DNA from: Chrysemys picta bellii
Taxonomy: Eukaryota > Chordata > Testudines > Emydidae
Length of the DNA: 64,000 bases
Direction: 5' to 3'
Assembly (NCBI RefSeq): GCF_011386835.1
Contig: NC_088792.1
Span: 234,614,394 to 234,678,393, forward strand
In this document: piece by piece, positions 1-10,340 of the stretch
Layout of the letters: every line of letters starts with the position of its first letter
How positions within the stretch are numbered: position 1 is the first letter of the stretch
Notes under the pieces: model-generated
Told to the model about the DNA's origin: nothing
The model's input: only the letters and a program-made list of their open reading frames with translations
Database searches by the model: none
Made by a program: the position numbers and the translations under genes

Positions 1-297
1 ACACAGTGACACTTGTTTATATGATCAGGACAAATCTTGCTCCTCTTACTCACAGGGGTGGTCCCATAGAGCCAAATTTACCCCTGATGCAAGTCCATTG
101 ACTTCAGTGAACTTGCATCCCTGATGAGTTTAGTCCAGTACCTTATTTCCGCTCATCTCCATCCATTTTGTCCAAAGTGGTGTGGCAAAATTATGTTACT
201 CTCCTGCCATTTTGCCCATGTCATTCCTCTTTAGATGTCTTCACTGGTCTCCTCTCTTCTTCCATCTCAAATTCAAGTTTCTTGTTCTCACTAGAGG

Positions 298-1492
298 TGC
301 TAAGAACATAAGAATGGCCATACTGGGTCAGACCAAAGGTCCATCCAGCCCAGTATCCTGTCTGCCGACAGTGGCCAATGCCAGGTGCCCCAGAGGGAGT
401 GTACCTAACAGGTAGTGATCAAGTGATCTCTCTCCTGCCATCCATCTCCACCCTCTGACAAACAGAGGCTAGGGACACCATTCCTTACCCATCCTGGCTA
501 ATAGCCATTAATGGACTTAACCTCCATGAATTTATCTAGTTCTCTTTTAAACCCTGTTATAGTCCTAGCCTTCACAACCTCCTCAGGCAAGGAGTTCCAC
601 AGGTTGACTGTGTGCTGTGTGAAGAAGAACTTCCTTTTATTTGTTTTAAACCTGCTGCCCATTAATTTCATTTGGTGACCTCTAGTTCTTATATTATGGG
701 AACAAGTAAATAACTTTTCCTTATTCACTTTCTCCACACCACTCACAATTTTATATACCTCTATCATATCCCCCCTTAGTCGCCTCTTTTCCAAGCTGAA
801 AAGTCCTAACCGCTTTAATCTCTCCTCATATGAGACCCATTCCAAACCCCTAATCATTTTAGTTGCCCTTCTCTGAACCTTTCCTAATGCCAGTATATCT
901 TTTTTGAGATGAGGAGACCACATCTGTACGCAGTATTCAAGATGTGGGCATACCATGGATTTATATAAGGGCAATAAGATATTCTCCGTCTTATTCTCTA
1001 TCCCTTTTTAATGATTCCTAACATCCTGTTTGCTTTTTTGACTGCTGCTGCACAGTGCGTGGACGTCTTCAGAGAACTATCCATGATGACTCCAAGATCT
1101 CTTTCCTTGATCAGTTGAAGCTAAATAAGCCCCCATCATATTGTATGTATATTTGGGGTTATTTTTTCCAATGTGCATTACTTTACATTTATCCACATTA
1201 AATTTCATTTGCCATTTTGTTGCCCAATCACTTAGTTTTGTGAGATCTTTTTGAAGTTCTTCACTGTCTGCTATAGTCTGAACTAGTGTGACCAGACAGC
1301 AAGTGAGAAAAATCGGGATGGGGGTGTGGGGTAATAGGAGCCTATATAAGAAAAAGACCCAAAAATCGGGACGTCTGGTCACCCTAGTCTTAACTATCTT
1401 GAGCAGTTTAGTATCGTCTTCAAACTTTGCCACCTCACCGTTTACCCCTTTCTCCAGATCATTTATGAATAAGTTGAATAGGATTCAACGTT
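298..1492 (-). repeat. CR1 LINE, 5'-truncated, RT C-terminus and 3' UTR
   Basis: On the minus strand this reads as the end of CR1 ORF2. Near 1440-1400 it has the RT catalytic-box region with F-E-D-D where CR1 normally has F-A-D-D. A run then encodes the region between RT and the C-terminus, and 974-498 encodes the CR1 C-terminal segment (LWNSLPEEVV motif). The 3' UTR follows down to about 298. CR1 copies itself by target-primed reverse transcription and is usually 5'-truncated, as here. The reading frame is broken, and a 99-bp MITE (1286-1384) interrupts it just after the RT active site. The copy is non-functional. Confidence 0.9.
1286..1384 (+). mobile_element. Short MITE with TA target duplication, inside CR1
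   Basis: The terminal inverted repeats read GTGTGACCAGAC and GTCTGGTCACCC, flanked by TA at 1284-1285 and 1385-1386. This suggests a Tc1/mariner-type TA duplication. A second copy in the opposite orientation lies at 48300-48421. It has no coding capacity. The insertion splits the CR1 coding region, so it is younger than that CR1 copy. Confidence 0.75.
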
Positions 1493-1599
1493 TCCTCTGC
1501 TTTTTTTTTTCCTTCTCCCCTCTCAAGAAGAAAGATAGTCTTGTGGTTAATCACTGAATTAGGCCTCAGGAAAATGGTTCAATTCCTTCCTCAGGTATA

Positions 1600-1690
1600 G
1601 ATGTCTTGTGTGACCCTGGGTAAATCACCTCATGTTCCTCAGCTGTAAAAATGAGGATGATGCTAATTCCCTCATTCACAGGGGTTTTCT
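1600..1690 (-). repeat. MIR-like CORE-SINE fragment
   Basis: The order of short motifs (TGTGACCCTGGG, then AAATCACCTCATG, then CTCAGCTGTAAAAATGAGG) follows the reverse complement of the MIR core. The copy is strongly diverged. Confidence 0.55.
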
Positions 1691-1849
1691 TTACACCTCT
1701 CATCTAGTGCCTCCTTCCATGCTGCACCTTAGCACTTAGAATGATCCCTTCTGTTTGTGACCCAGGTGACATTCAGGGCTCCTTTAAATCCCTCCTTCAA
1801 ATACACAACTATCTCCACATAACATCACACCTCCAAGTTCTTGCCATTC

Positions 1850-2350
1850 CCTGTCAGAGGCGACGCATGGGGGGACATGCGGGGTCAAGTGCCCCTCTAG
1901 ATTGGTCTGCCCGGGGGAGGGAGCAGGGCCAGTTGCTTCTCATGCCGGCCACTCTGGGTCGCTGCTCCAGGCTCAGCTGCTGGAGACAGGGGCCCAGCGA
2001 GCCATAGCTGGAGTCCCCTCTCCCCCCAGGCACGTTTCTGGCTCACTCCATCCTGTCTCCAGCAGCCAGGCCCAGTTGGGGAGCGGGCAGCCACCGCCAG
2101 GCTCTCTCAGGCAGCTGCTGCACTGCACAAAGCAGCAACCCGAAGCGCCAGCTTCAGCCATGTGAGAAATGGCTCCGTCCTGCTCCCCGCCTGGGCCCGC
2201 CAGCCAGGGAGAATGTGCGAGGGGGCAAGTGGGAGAAGAACAGAGCCCTTCCTCTACCCCAGGTAACATGGGGCGGGAAGAGCACGGCCAATCTAGGCTG
2301 GGCGCAGGGTGGGGAGGTCGCTGGGCAGAGGAGACACGTGGGATGGTCAT
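1850..2350. other. GC-rich intronic block, unrecognised
   Basis: This is a G+C-rich island in AT-rich intron. Open frames occur on both strands but they overlap each other, show no domain, and look like composition effects. It may be the interior of a dispersed repeat whose ends I cannot see. Confidence 0.35.
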
Positions 2351-2429
2351 ATGTCATCCCTTTTAGATCGGGAGGCACAAGTCATCTATGCCTGATATAC
2401 AATCTGGCCTATCTTTCTGGACCACATTG

Positions 2430-2605
2430 TCAGCTCCTTGGGACAGGAACCAAGTCATCATCTTGTAAGCTCTTTGTGCAAGGAGGCATCTTTTTGTTCT
2501 GTTGATACAGATCTGTGTTTGTACAGCACCTAGCACAATGGAGTCCTGATCCATGACTGTGCTGCTAGGCACTACTGCAATACAAATACAATAATGTTAT
2601 TATTG
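2430..2605 (+). repeat. L2/MIR-like 3' tail
   Basis: The segment contains the TTGTAAGCTCTTTG motif, then TTTGTACAGCACCTAGCACAATGG and GGCACTACTGCAATACAAATA. This order is typical of an old L2-related tail in reptiles. Related tails lie near 18420-18510 and 53130-53215. Confidence 0.55.
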
Positions 2606-2973
2606 CTGAATGCTTATATAGTGCAGTTTGCACACTGCTGTTACTCCAGAAATAATAACACATAGCTCAAAATGTCATGTCCTGTGTAGTAGGTGTTTAA
2701 CACAATCGTAATGGCTTTAACTTTAGGCATCAATAATTTTTTCCCTAGGCAAATGAATGCAGTACAAAAAGCCTATAAGGCATACATGACAAACAGAGAG
2801 TTAGTCCATGGGGTCATGAACAGGCCACGGGGGTAAGACTCTCTACACCTGTACATGAAAGGGGAATGGAATGTACTAAGTACAAAAGAATATCTGTTTG
2901 TTAGAATCATTATTGCCCTTACAATATTTTCTGTATTTAGGATACGAGATACTGTAATTTTTTCTCACACAGC

Positions 2974-3037
2974 CTGATCCAAAGCCCATGGAAGTCAATG
3001 GAAAGATTCCCGTTGATTTCCATGGGCTTAGAATCAG
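2974..3037. repeat. Small palindromic repeat
   Basis: Two 28-nt arms (2974-3001 and 3010-3037) are imperfect reverse complements around an 8-nt centre. It is a short fold-back repeat of the kind built around CCATTGACTTCAATGG-like cores in amniote genomes. No coding sequence. Confidence 0.7.
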
Positions 3038-3329
3038 ACCCATCTTCAGTATTAATTTGGTTTCGCTGGGATTTTTGGTAATGCAATTAGTATACATTTC
3101 ACATCTAAGCACCAAGTCCTATGGGAACTGCATGCATACATCTGAGGGAATAGTTTGGCCCTTTGATTAAAAATTGAAATATTTATACTATGGTGCTAGT
3201 TTTCCTTTTTTCTAATCATTCTGTAGTGACGGTTGCATATCCATTAACATCTCAGTTTCCTTACAGCCTACATCTAGACTTCACTCATAGCCAATTTTTT
3301 AAAATGTTCTTTTACATGTTGGTATTATG

Positions 3330-3592
3330 ATAGCAACTACTGGTCCCATCTGAGATCAGGGCCCTCTTGTGCTAAGTACAAACACATAGCAAGAAACAGT
3401 CTCTGCCCCAATGATCTTACAGTCCAAATAAAACGGGGGACAAAAGGTTGGCAGGGAAACAGAGGCACAGAGAAGTGAAGTGCCTGCCCAAGGTCACCTT
3501 GGGCCATTGGTGCAGCTGGAATTAGAACCCAGGTCTTCTAACTCCACTAGGGTCTTGTGACCTATCCACTAGATCATGTCTCCTCCCAAAAT
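3330..3592 (+). repeat. MIR-like CORE-SINE
   Basis: The core order is visible: a segment resembling 'GCAGGGAAACAGAGGCACAG', then GAAGTG, CCCAAGGTCAC, GAACCCAGGTCTTCTAACTCC and CCACTAGATCATGTCTCC. This is plus-strand MIR-like sequence and is very old and diverged. Confidence 0.65.
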
Positions 3593-4494
3593 ATCATCAA
3601 ATATCAACGTCAAGTTTTCTGGTGCTGTTATTTTCTCAATAAAATAGTATTCAGTGTTGTGTAACTGAAATACCAGCTCAGTAATTATTATAAAACATAA
3701 TGGTGAGCATATTATCATTATAGTTTCTTATTGATATGGAAATCTCTTAAGTTGTGTAAAGTTTTTACTTTGTCTGCATGTCATTTTCAGATATTAATCA
3801 TATTTTGCTTTGCTTTTTCTAGTCCTTTAGAGGTAGCTTTTCAATATGGTGTTTGAGGAACAAAATATAAATCATGTTACAGTTATTGGGCACTGTGCCT
3901 CAGATTCACTTTGAATTATTTTGAAATGTAGCCCTTATTCCAATAGTGGTTAAATTAAGTTTTTTCTCCCATCCCATCTACATTTTCCCTTCAGTGTACA
4001 CCACATGTTCTGGATCATTATTTTTCCCATGTTTCCTAATTAAATTTTAAGACACGGGGAAGATTTACAGCTTAATTTATATTAATCTTCTTCCAGCACC
4101 TCTTTTCATACAGCACTATATAGTCACAAGTGTCAGACTTTACTCCCACTTTAGTCTCCATTGCTGTTTTATGTTGTCATCTTAAAAAGCTCATTAATAA
4201 CATTTATGAAGTCATTAATGGCTATCAAAATCCCAGACAGTATTTAGTCCCTTCTGTGCTCCTTTGCTGTAGAAAGTTATAAAGCTTATTTAAAAAACAT
4301 CTATTAGTTATGTTATCATTGCTAATGCAGACAGAGAATCAACATGTTCATTCACAAAAGTATTTCAGGCTCTCAACGATTCTCTAAGTAACAGAAACTG
4401 GGGAGAACTGGGGGAAGTGGAGAGTGAAATGTACTCGTCTCTTTATTGTGTCTGTCTGTCTTCCACAAGCCCCAGATGTTGCCTTTTGTGCTTT

Positions 4495-4735
4495 TCAGTA
4501 ACCACAAAAAGAAGAACAGGAGTACTTGTGGCACCTTAGAGACTAACAAATTTATTAGAGCATAAGCTTTCGTGGACTACAGCCCACTTCTTCGGATACA
4601 TAGCCGTGGCTGTAGTCCATGAAAGCTTATGCTCTAATAAATTTGTTAGTCTCTAAGGTGCCACAAGTACTCCTGTTCTTCTTTTTGCGGATACAGACTA
4701 ACACGGCTGCTACTCTGAAACCTGTCAGTAACCAC
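4495..4735. mobile_element. Minimal palindromic Penelope-like element with 11-bp TSD
   Basis: An element at 4506-4724 is flanked by the direct repeat TCAGTAACCAC (4495-4505 and 4725-4735). It consists of an inverted tail copy (4506-4586), a spacer of about 20 bp, a direct tail copy (4609-4687), and a terminal 37-bp segment present only on the right. The tail sequence is the same as the 3' end of the full Penelope-like element at 19136-22365. There is no RT or nuclease coding, so it is either a non-autonomous form or an extreme 5' truncation. It would fold into a long hairpin. Confidence 0.85.
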
Positions 4736-5202
4736 GTGATTCTCCTGGGGTTCTATTGGCTGCCATCCACGAGAGAAGGGTAGTTTTAACGGGCCGGTGG
4801 GGAGGCTACCCCGGAGATGTGCTTTATGAGGGTACCCTGGCCCCACCCCTCCCTCAACCAGCCTTGACTACTTCTGGGTGTCCCTGACAGGGGTCTGGTT
4901 GAAGGTGGCTTATAACACTGTGCCCAAATCCTGGTGAACACGCTGCTGCCCAAGTGCACAGCTCTATGTAAAGTGCTGCTTCTCAACCAAACATCCTTTC
5001 AGCATTGTAAACACTGTACGGAAATTAGTTTAAAAATCCCTGTACATAGGTTTTGCAGCCCACACCATACCAGAGCATCTCTTTATAGAGTACCAGGCAT
5101 GCTACCATGTCTAGGCACAATAGACCTTAACATTTGATTTGACAGCTTTAGAATGGCCTTCTTTCGCTGGTTTCTGGCCCACCTTTAATGTTATTTCTGG
5201 GC

Positions 5203-5406
5203 CAGGGCTGGCTCCAGCTTTTTTGCCGCCCCAAGCAGCGAAGCAAAAAGAAAAAAAACATAAAGCAGATCAGCGGCACTTCGGCGGCAGCTCAAAGAGG
5301 AAGAGAGGGACTGAGGGACCCGCCACCAAAGACCCGGACGTGCCGCCCCTTTCCATTGGCCGCCCCAAGCACCTGCTTCCTTCGCTGGTGCCTGGAGCCG
5401 GCCCTG
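5203..5406. mobile_element. hAT-type MITE (GGCGGCTC family)
   Basis: The ends read CAGGGCTGGCTCC and GGAGCCGGCCCTG. The 8-bp flanks TTCTGGGC (5195-5202) and TTCCGGGC (5407-5414) match at 7 of 8 positions, the hAT target-duplication length. The interior is non-coding. Confidence 0.85.
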
Positions 5407-8283
5407 TTCCGGGCAGTGCTTTTGTACGTCTTAATATATTTGTTAATTACACAGATTTAAAGATGGTGGGCATTTTAACTATTTCTGTAATTCCCAAAGT
5501 ACTTTGTCCAATAGAATCAGAAATTTGCAGTGCTGATGGGGATGGAATGACAAAAATGCCATAGCTAAAAACGTAAATGTTGGGTGGGATGACAAAAGTG
5601 CTATAGCATGATAGGAATTCCCCCAAATTACCTCTACCCCATTCCTCATCTGAAAGCATTCTAACTTCAGGTTCTTTGCTTTCAACCTTTGCACTTCCAT
5701 ACAAAGGGATACTCACGCTATTTCAATCTATTTTTCTTGATTTTAATGCCATTTCGGGTGGTTTCAAAACTTCCGAACTACTCAGAACCATCTTGCTAAT
5801 GCTGTTTCTTGTGCATATATCTCAGTGTTTCTAAATGTGTGTGTGCACATGTGCATACATAACTAATAAAATACAGATAAGTTTATTGATTTGCAAAATG
5901 TAATGTCTTCCTAGCCCTAGACTGTTGAGGATGAAACAAACTTCCACTGAAATAATATTTGGATTTTTTAAAAGTAAAACACAGTACAATGTTTGTTGGA
6001 GTTGCAGAGTATTTCTGAGCATTCTCATTGAAAAGATGAACTCAATTAAATTAGTTTTATAGTTGCACTTTCTGGCCTGGTTGGATGAGTTTGTAGTTAT
6101 CTGCCCTCTTCAAATGAGAAGACTTGTCGATGCTTCTGCATGCCTGGCTCCTGAGTTAATTGGGAGTTGCTGGCAAACAGCATCTCTCAAGATCAGGCCC
6201 TTTTGTTATCCTGCAGCCAATTTTTGTTAACCATCTTCATTTTTCTTCTCTCTCCAGGACTTCACAGACACTTGTACTCCAAGTACATTGTGTTCCTCTG
6301 CTAGTTTCCAGGGATGCTTTCAGTAAGCAGGGTCATCCTGTATTACATTCCTAGCAAGTCTCTCTCTCTGAAGCCCTCAAACAGTAGCTCATAATGTCTT
6401 CAAACTATTTCCATGGAAGCTTTTCAGAGGTTCTCTTTAACTTTGTGAAGATTAAGCTACATTCTCCCATTTTGGTCTCTTCAGTTCCAGATCTTTTAGC
6501 TTAGGGCCAGACTGCCCCTACCCGTGGGAAATCCCTTATGTTAGTCATTCTGGAGGAGGGGATTCCTCCAAATCATTCCATCAAGGAAGTGGGGTCTGGC
6601 CCCTGCCCCTCTTCTTAAAATGAACAGGGGCTTCACCCCATAACTGCTGAATCCCCCAAGATCCCTGCCTGGCCTCCCTTTGTCCCAGTTTTCTACTAGT
6701 ATGGGCTCTACTCTTTCATTAAAAGAGAGAGTTCCGTTGCACGGAGGGGCACCACAAAAAGTGAATGCATGCTTTTTGGTGAGTTTCCTTCTTGTGATGG
6801 GGGAGAGGCAGAAGGTGATGGACAATGCATATTCATTTCCCCAATGCTTCATCTACCATCGTGCTGCCCTGTGGGGTTTATGGAAGGGGAGGACATGAAT
6901 GTGGCAGAACCTCCAACTTCACATCTATGGACACATCAATGTGAAGAGGGTTCCCTTCCTCATATACAGCTAGGAGTTGTAATTGGCCTATAGATAGAAA
7001 GTAGCAGTTACTAGATCCTCTTGAGTAACAGACACCTACAAGAGCAACAGTATTTGCAACCAAATTTCCAGTTCCTTTTTTTCATGTGATAGCTGCTTCT
7101 TTCCTCTCTGTATATGGTCCGTTACTGCTCTCTACCCATGTTCTCTCCATGAGCTTCAAATAATGCATCACTGCAGTGCAGTCATAGTATGAAAAGTGAC
7201 TTTACAAAAATGGCACATTCTTATCCAACAAGATTTCTTCTTGAGTCCCAGCAGTTTGAGAGGCAAAAATAGAAGTTTACTACTTTCTGTTTTTGCTAGC
7301 TCTGCAGAGCCTATACAGCTATGGGAGAGTGAGCTGGATTCTACTCAGATACTAGGTAATGTGAGCTCTATGAGTAACTAAGCTAGACAGCATCACCAGT
7401 CAGCCCAACAAAACATCTTGGAGCAAATTTATCTCTGCTGTGACTCCATTAGCTTTGTGGTCCTATATCCTCATTGTAACTCCTTTACAGCAGGAGAAAA
7501 TTTAGACAATGGCTTAAAAATAAGATCCATAGCATTTTATGGGGTACATAAAAGTGGGCAGGCAAATTCCAGGCACAGCAACTACTGTTGAACCAGAAAC
7601 GGGATACACATCCAATGCTATGGGGAGGGATAGGTGAAAAGATTCTTCAGTCTCACTTTTCTGCTTAATGCAACTCCTAGCTGCTATGTTCACACGGGGC
7701 CAAATCCATCCCTGTCACTTCACAGCTTGAGGGTGAGTGACACCAATGATGAATTTGCCCCACCGTGTTTTACATTCTAAAGAAAAGTCAGAGCCTCCTT
7801 CACATCCTCTTACGCCCATTCCCTAATCCAAACAAGCAAAAAATTTTAAAAAAATCAGGTGGAACATCAAGTGCATAAGCCACCAAGATGCAACAAATAA
7901 TGTTCTTATTATCCTTCCATCATTTTTACACTATCTTTACATCATCATAAACAATAACGCCAATGCAGTACCCCTCCTGGACTAAACTTTGCAAAGGAAT
8001 GGAAGTTTGTTTCTCTGAGCTGCACCCCTTCACTGTAAGAAATAACTGGTCATCTTGAGTCATTTCCTTGCATTCTTTATTCTGTTGTGACTCACCCCCT
8101 GTAAGAACTGGAAGAAAACTGGCTGACTCTACTGCTACTAACTAATGCCTCAGGTGGAAGGAAATGCCACAGGGTGAAGTTATTGTACCAAACAGCAGTG
8201 GGAGCATGAACAGCTGATAGCTATCAAACCTCAGCTGCCTGCACTTGCCTGCCCTATGCCGGGGTGGGTGCTGCGTGACCTAC

Positions 8284-8515
8284 CTGGGCACGCCTGCGAG
8301 TAATCATAGCAGCAGTCCCCCGTGAGCTTGCAGGCTTCATCACAGAAACAGGTCCCATAGACTCGGTCCATCCTCCAGCCGGTGCTGGCACAGCTTGGGT
8401 CCCGGCCAGGGCAGCATCTTCTCTCTTCAGAGCAGCCCGCTTCAGCCCGGTGCCAGAGTCTCCACGGCGCCAGCAGCACCACCCAAAGGACACTGGCCAG
8501 GGCCCTTGCGCTCAT
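8284..8515 (-). CDS. SBSPON: SBSPON exon 1: signal peptide and somatomedin B domain
   Basis: This is the first coding exon of somatomedin B and thrombospondin type-1 domain-containing protein, a secreted extracellular-matrix protein. Translation from the ATG at 8515-8513 gives 77 complete codons. Residues 1 to about 26 are a hydrophobic signal peptide ending A-E-A. The somatomedin B domain follows, with the diagnostic order RCCPGRDP, GWRMDRVYGTCFCDEAC, TGDCC and ACP, and the cysteine set looks complete. The exon ends CCCAG with the donor GTAGGT at 8283-8278, giving a phase-1 intron. Reading on past 8284 soon loses similarity to the family. The thrombospondin and C-terminal exons should lie left of the window. 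The match to human SBSPON over the domain is strong. The exact signal cleavage site is inferred. Confidence 0.93.
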
Positions 8516-9080
8516 TGCTTCCCCTTCAGCAGCGACGGGTCCGGAGTGAAGGATTCAGACGCTCCGGCTCCCTCGCCCGGCTGAGCTGCGGGCCCCCGCG
8601 ATCGCCTCCCCCTAGGCCGCCTGCTGCAGCATCCCGGCTCGGCTCCCCCAGCCCGGCTGGCAGCACTGAGTCATGGTCACCGGGTGCCCTAAAAGCTCCG
8701 CCGAGACAAGCACCGGGTCGGGATCCGCCAAGCCCAGTGCGGGCGGGTCAGACGGCGGGCAGGGAGCGCACGTGGGAGCAGGGCAGAGGACGGGGCGCTG
8801 GGGACATGCCGGGAGCTAGTCACTGACCCGTAGCTTCCCCACCGCCGCCCCGGCTCGATCTCCGAGGCTCGCGCTGCGCCTCCCTGCAGCCCGTGCGGGC
8901 AGAACACCCTGGCCTGCCCTGAGGAATGCGGGGCGGGTGGGGGCTCGCGCTGTGATCCGGGGCTGGCTCCATCCTCCTGGGCACAGCAAGGAATGTGACT
9001 GGCTGCGGGCCAGAGAGCGAGACAAGGCTGCTGGCGGCAGCGGCCGCTGCTACTTACTGCTGGGCCTTCTGGCACCACTT
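8390..9080 (-). promoter_or_regulatory. SBSPON: CpG-rich block, probable SBSPON promoter
   Basis: The sequence over and just upstream of SBSPON exon 1 is rich in G+C and retains many CpG dinucleotides, unlike its flanks. It holds a palindromic AP-1-type site TGAGTCA (8667-8673), about 150 bp upstream of the start codon, and several GGGCGGG-type GC boxes (for example near 8741 and 8931). I see no TATA box. The transcription start cannot be placed from sequence. Long open frames on the plus strand here are a composition effect. Confidence 0.65.
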
Positions 9081-9867
9081 CCCTGTTCCTTCTGTCAAGC
9101 AGCCGCTTCAGATTGCCTCCAGGCAGGAGCCAGGGCAGCCCCCCTGGCCTGGCTGACCTGCTTTCCTCAGGGAACTGCTCCAAATGCTTCTGCAGTGGCC
9201 CTGGCAGTGATTAATTTTTGCCAGGGCTGAGCCTCTAGACTTGGCAGCTCATAGTCCCAGCACCTCTGAGTTTGCCAGACAGTTACAAAAATAAAACAAT
9301 TGCTTGAGGCCCAACACCTGGTTCATTACAAATTAAGCACTGGGCCCTAGCCTGGTTTAAGATTGCAAGCTAGAGAGTGAGTTACATTGGAGGCCAGCTC
9401 CTGAAGTCCTTACAGGCAAAGCTCTCTGATTCATTAGAAGCCTGACTGAGTGGAGAATGAGAAACGCTCTCAGGATTTGGACCCAAAAAGATAGAGGACC
9501 TCACACTGCTCCCATAGCCACCGCTGGCAAACTTTTCCTGCACTGGCATGGCAGCCCAGGAAAGTGTTAGTTGGAGCCCTTTGTACCACCATGAGCTTGT
9601 GAGGGTTTCTGTTCATAAATGCCATACTTTCAGGAAGGTGTGACTCCGCTGTGAAAAGTTGCTCTCGTCTAAAACATTGTCTCCGTGTAGTTATTTGTTT
9701 GTTTATGTAGATCTGGCAAGTGGAAATTGGCTGTGGAGGAGCCAATAGTTTGTTGTCTTAAGAATATTTCTGAGGTCAGGACACAATTAACAGACTAAGG
9801 GGTATTTATTTCTTAATAAATAAATAAAAGTAGGTTGCGGGGGGGGGTCACAAAAGAAATTGTAATT

Positions 9868-10340
9868 GTTGGCATTGTAAACAAGAAGCGGGCAGCATTA
9901 TCTCCTGAAAATGTAACCAAACTTGTTTGTGTGAGCGATTGGCTGAACAAGAAGTAGGACTGAGTGGACTTGCAGGCTCTAACATTTTACATTGTTTTAT
10001 TTTTGAATGCAGTTTTTTTGGTACATAATTCTACATTTGCAAGTTCAACTTTCATGATAAAGAGATTACACTATAATACTTGTATTAGTATTTTTTAATT
10101 CACCCATTTCTTTTGTTTTTTATAGTGCAAATACTTGTAATAAAAAATAAATATAAAGTAAGCACTGTACACTTCGTATTCTGTGTTGTAATTGAAATTA
10201 ATATATTTGAAAATGTAGAAAACATCCAAAAACATTTAAATAAATGGTATTCTATTATTGTTTAACAGTGCAATTAATCGTGATTAATTTTTTATTGCGC
10301 AATTAATCGTGATTAATTTTTTAATTGCTTGAGAGCCTTA
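9868..10340 (+). mobile_element. hAT transposon 3' end with transposase C-terminus
   Basis: Positions 9874-9957 encode the last 27 residues of a hAT transposase (IVNKKRAALSP, then CVSDWLNKK, stop at 9955-9957), the end of the hATC dimerisation region. The 3' UTR follows, ending in repeated TGCAATTAATCGTGATTAATTT units and the terminal GCTTGAGAGCC near 10338. The same sequence appears in reverse complement at the left end of the element that starts at 61921, so both belong to one family. The 5' part is missing. Confidence 0.85.

Larger units (their letters stand above)
1..8283 (-). other. SBSPON: SBSPON intron 1 (part, inferred)
   Basis: This stretch lies downstream, on the minus strand, of the splice donor that ends the SBSPON first exon, so it should be intron 1 running off the left edge. 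By eye I found no thrombospondin type-1 exon (the expected exon 2, with a W-x2-W-x2-C pattern) on the minus strand here. The recognisable content is repeats, listed separately. Any unlisted part (for example about 3660-4490, 5410-8230) is AT-rich sequence in which I recognise nothing. Confidence 0.6.

Noticed and set aside
4506..4687. CRISPR-like or tandem repeat
   Set aside because: Only two copies in inverted orientation with a target duplication; it is a transposon tail.
6541..6852. SBSPON exon 2 candidate on the minus strand
   Set aside because: The frame lacks the W-x2-W-x2-C thrombospondin pattern and splice signals.
8395..9230. Several plus- and minus-strand open frames around the SBSPON start
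   Set aside because: They overlap each other, come from high G+C content with few stops, and have no domain; only the somatomedin B frame is supported.
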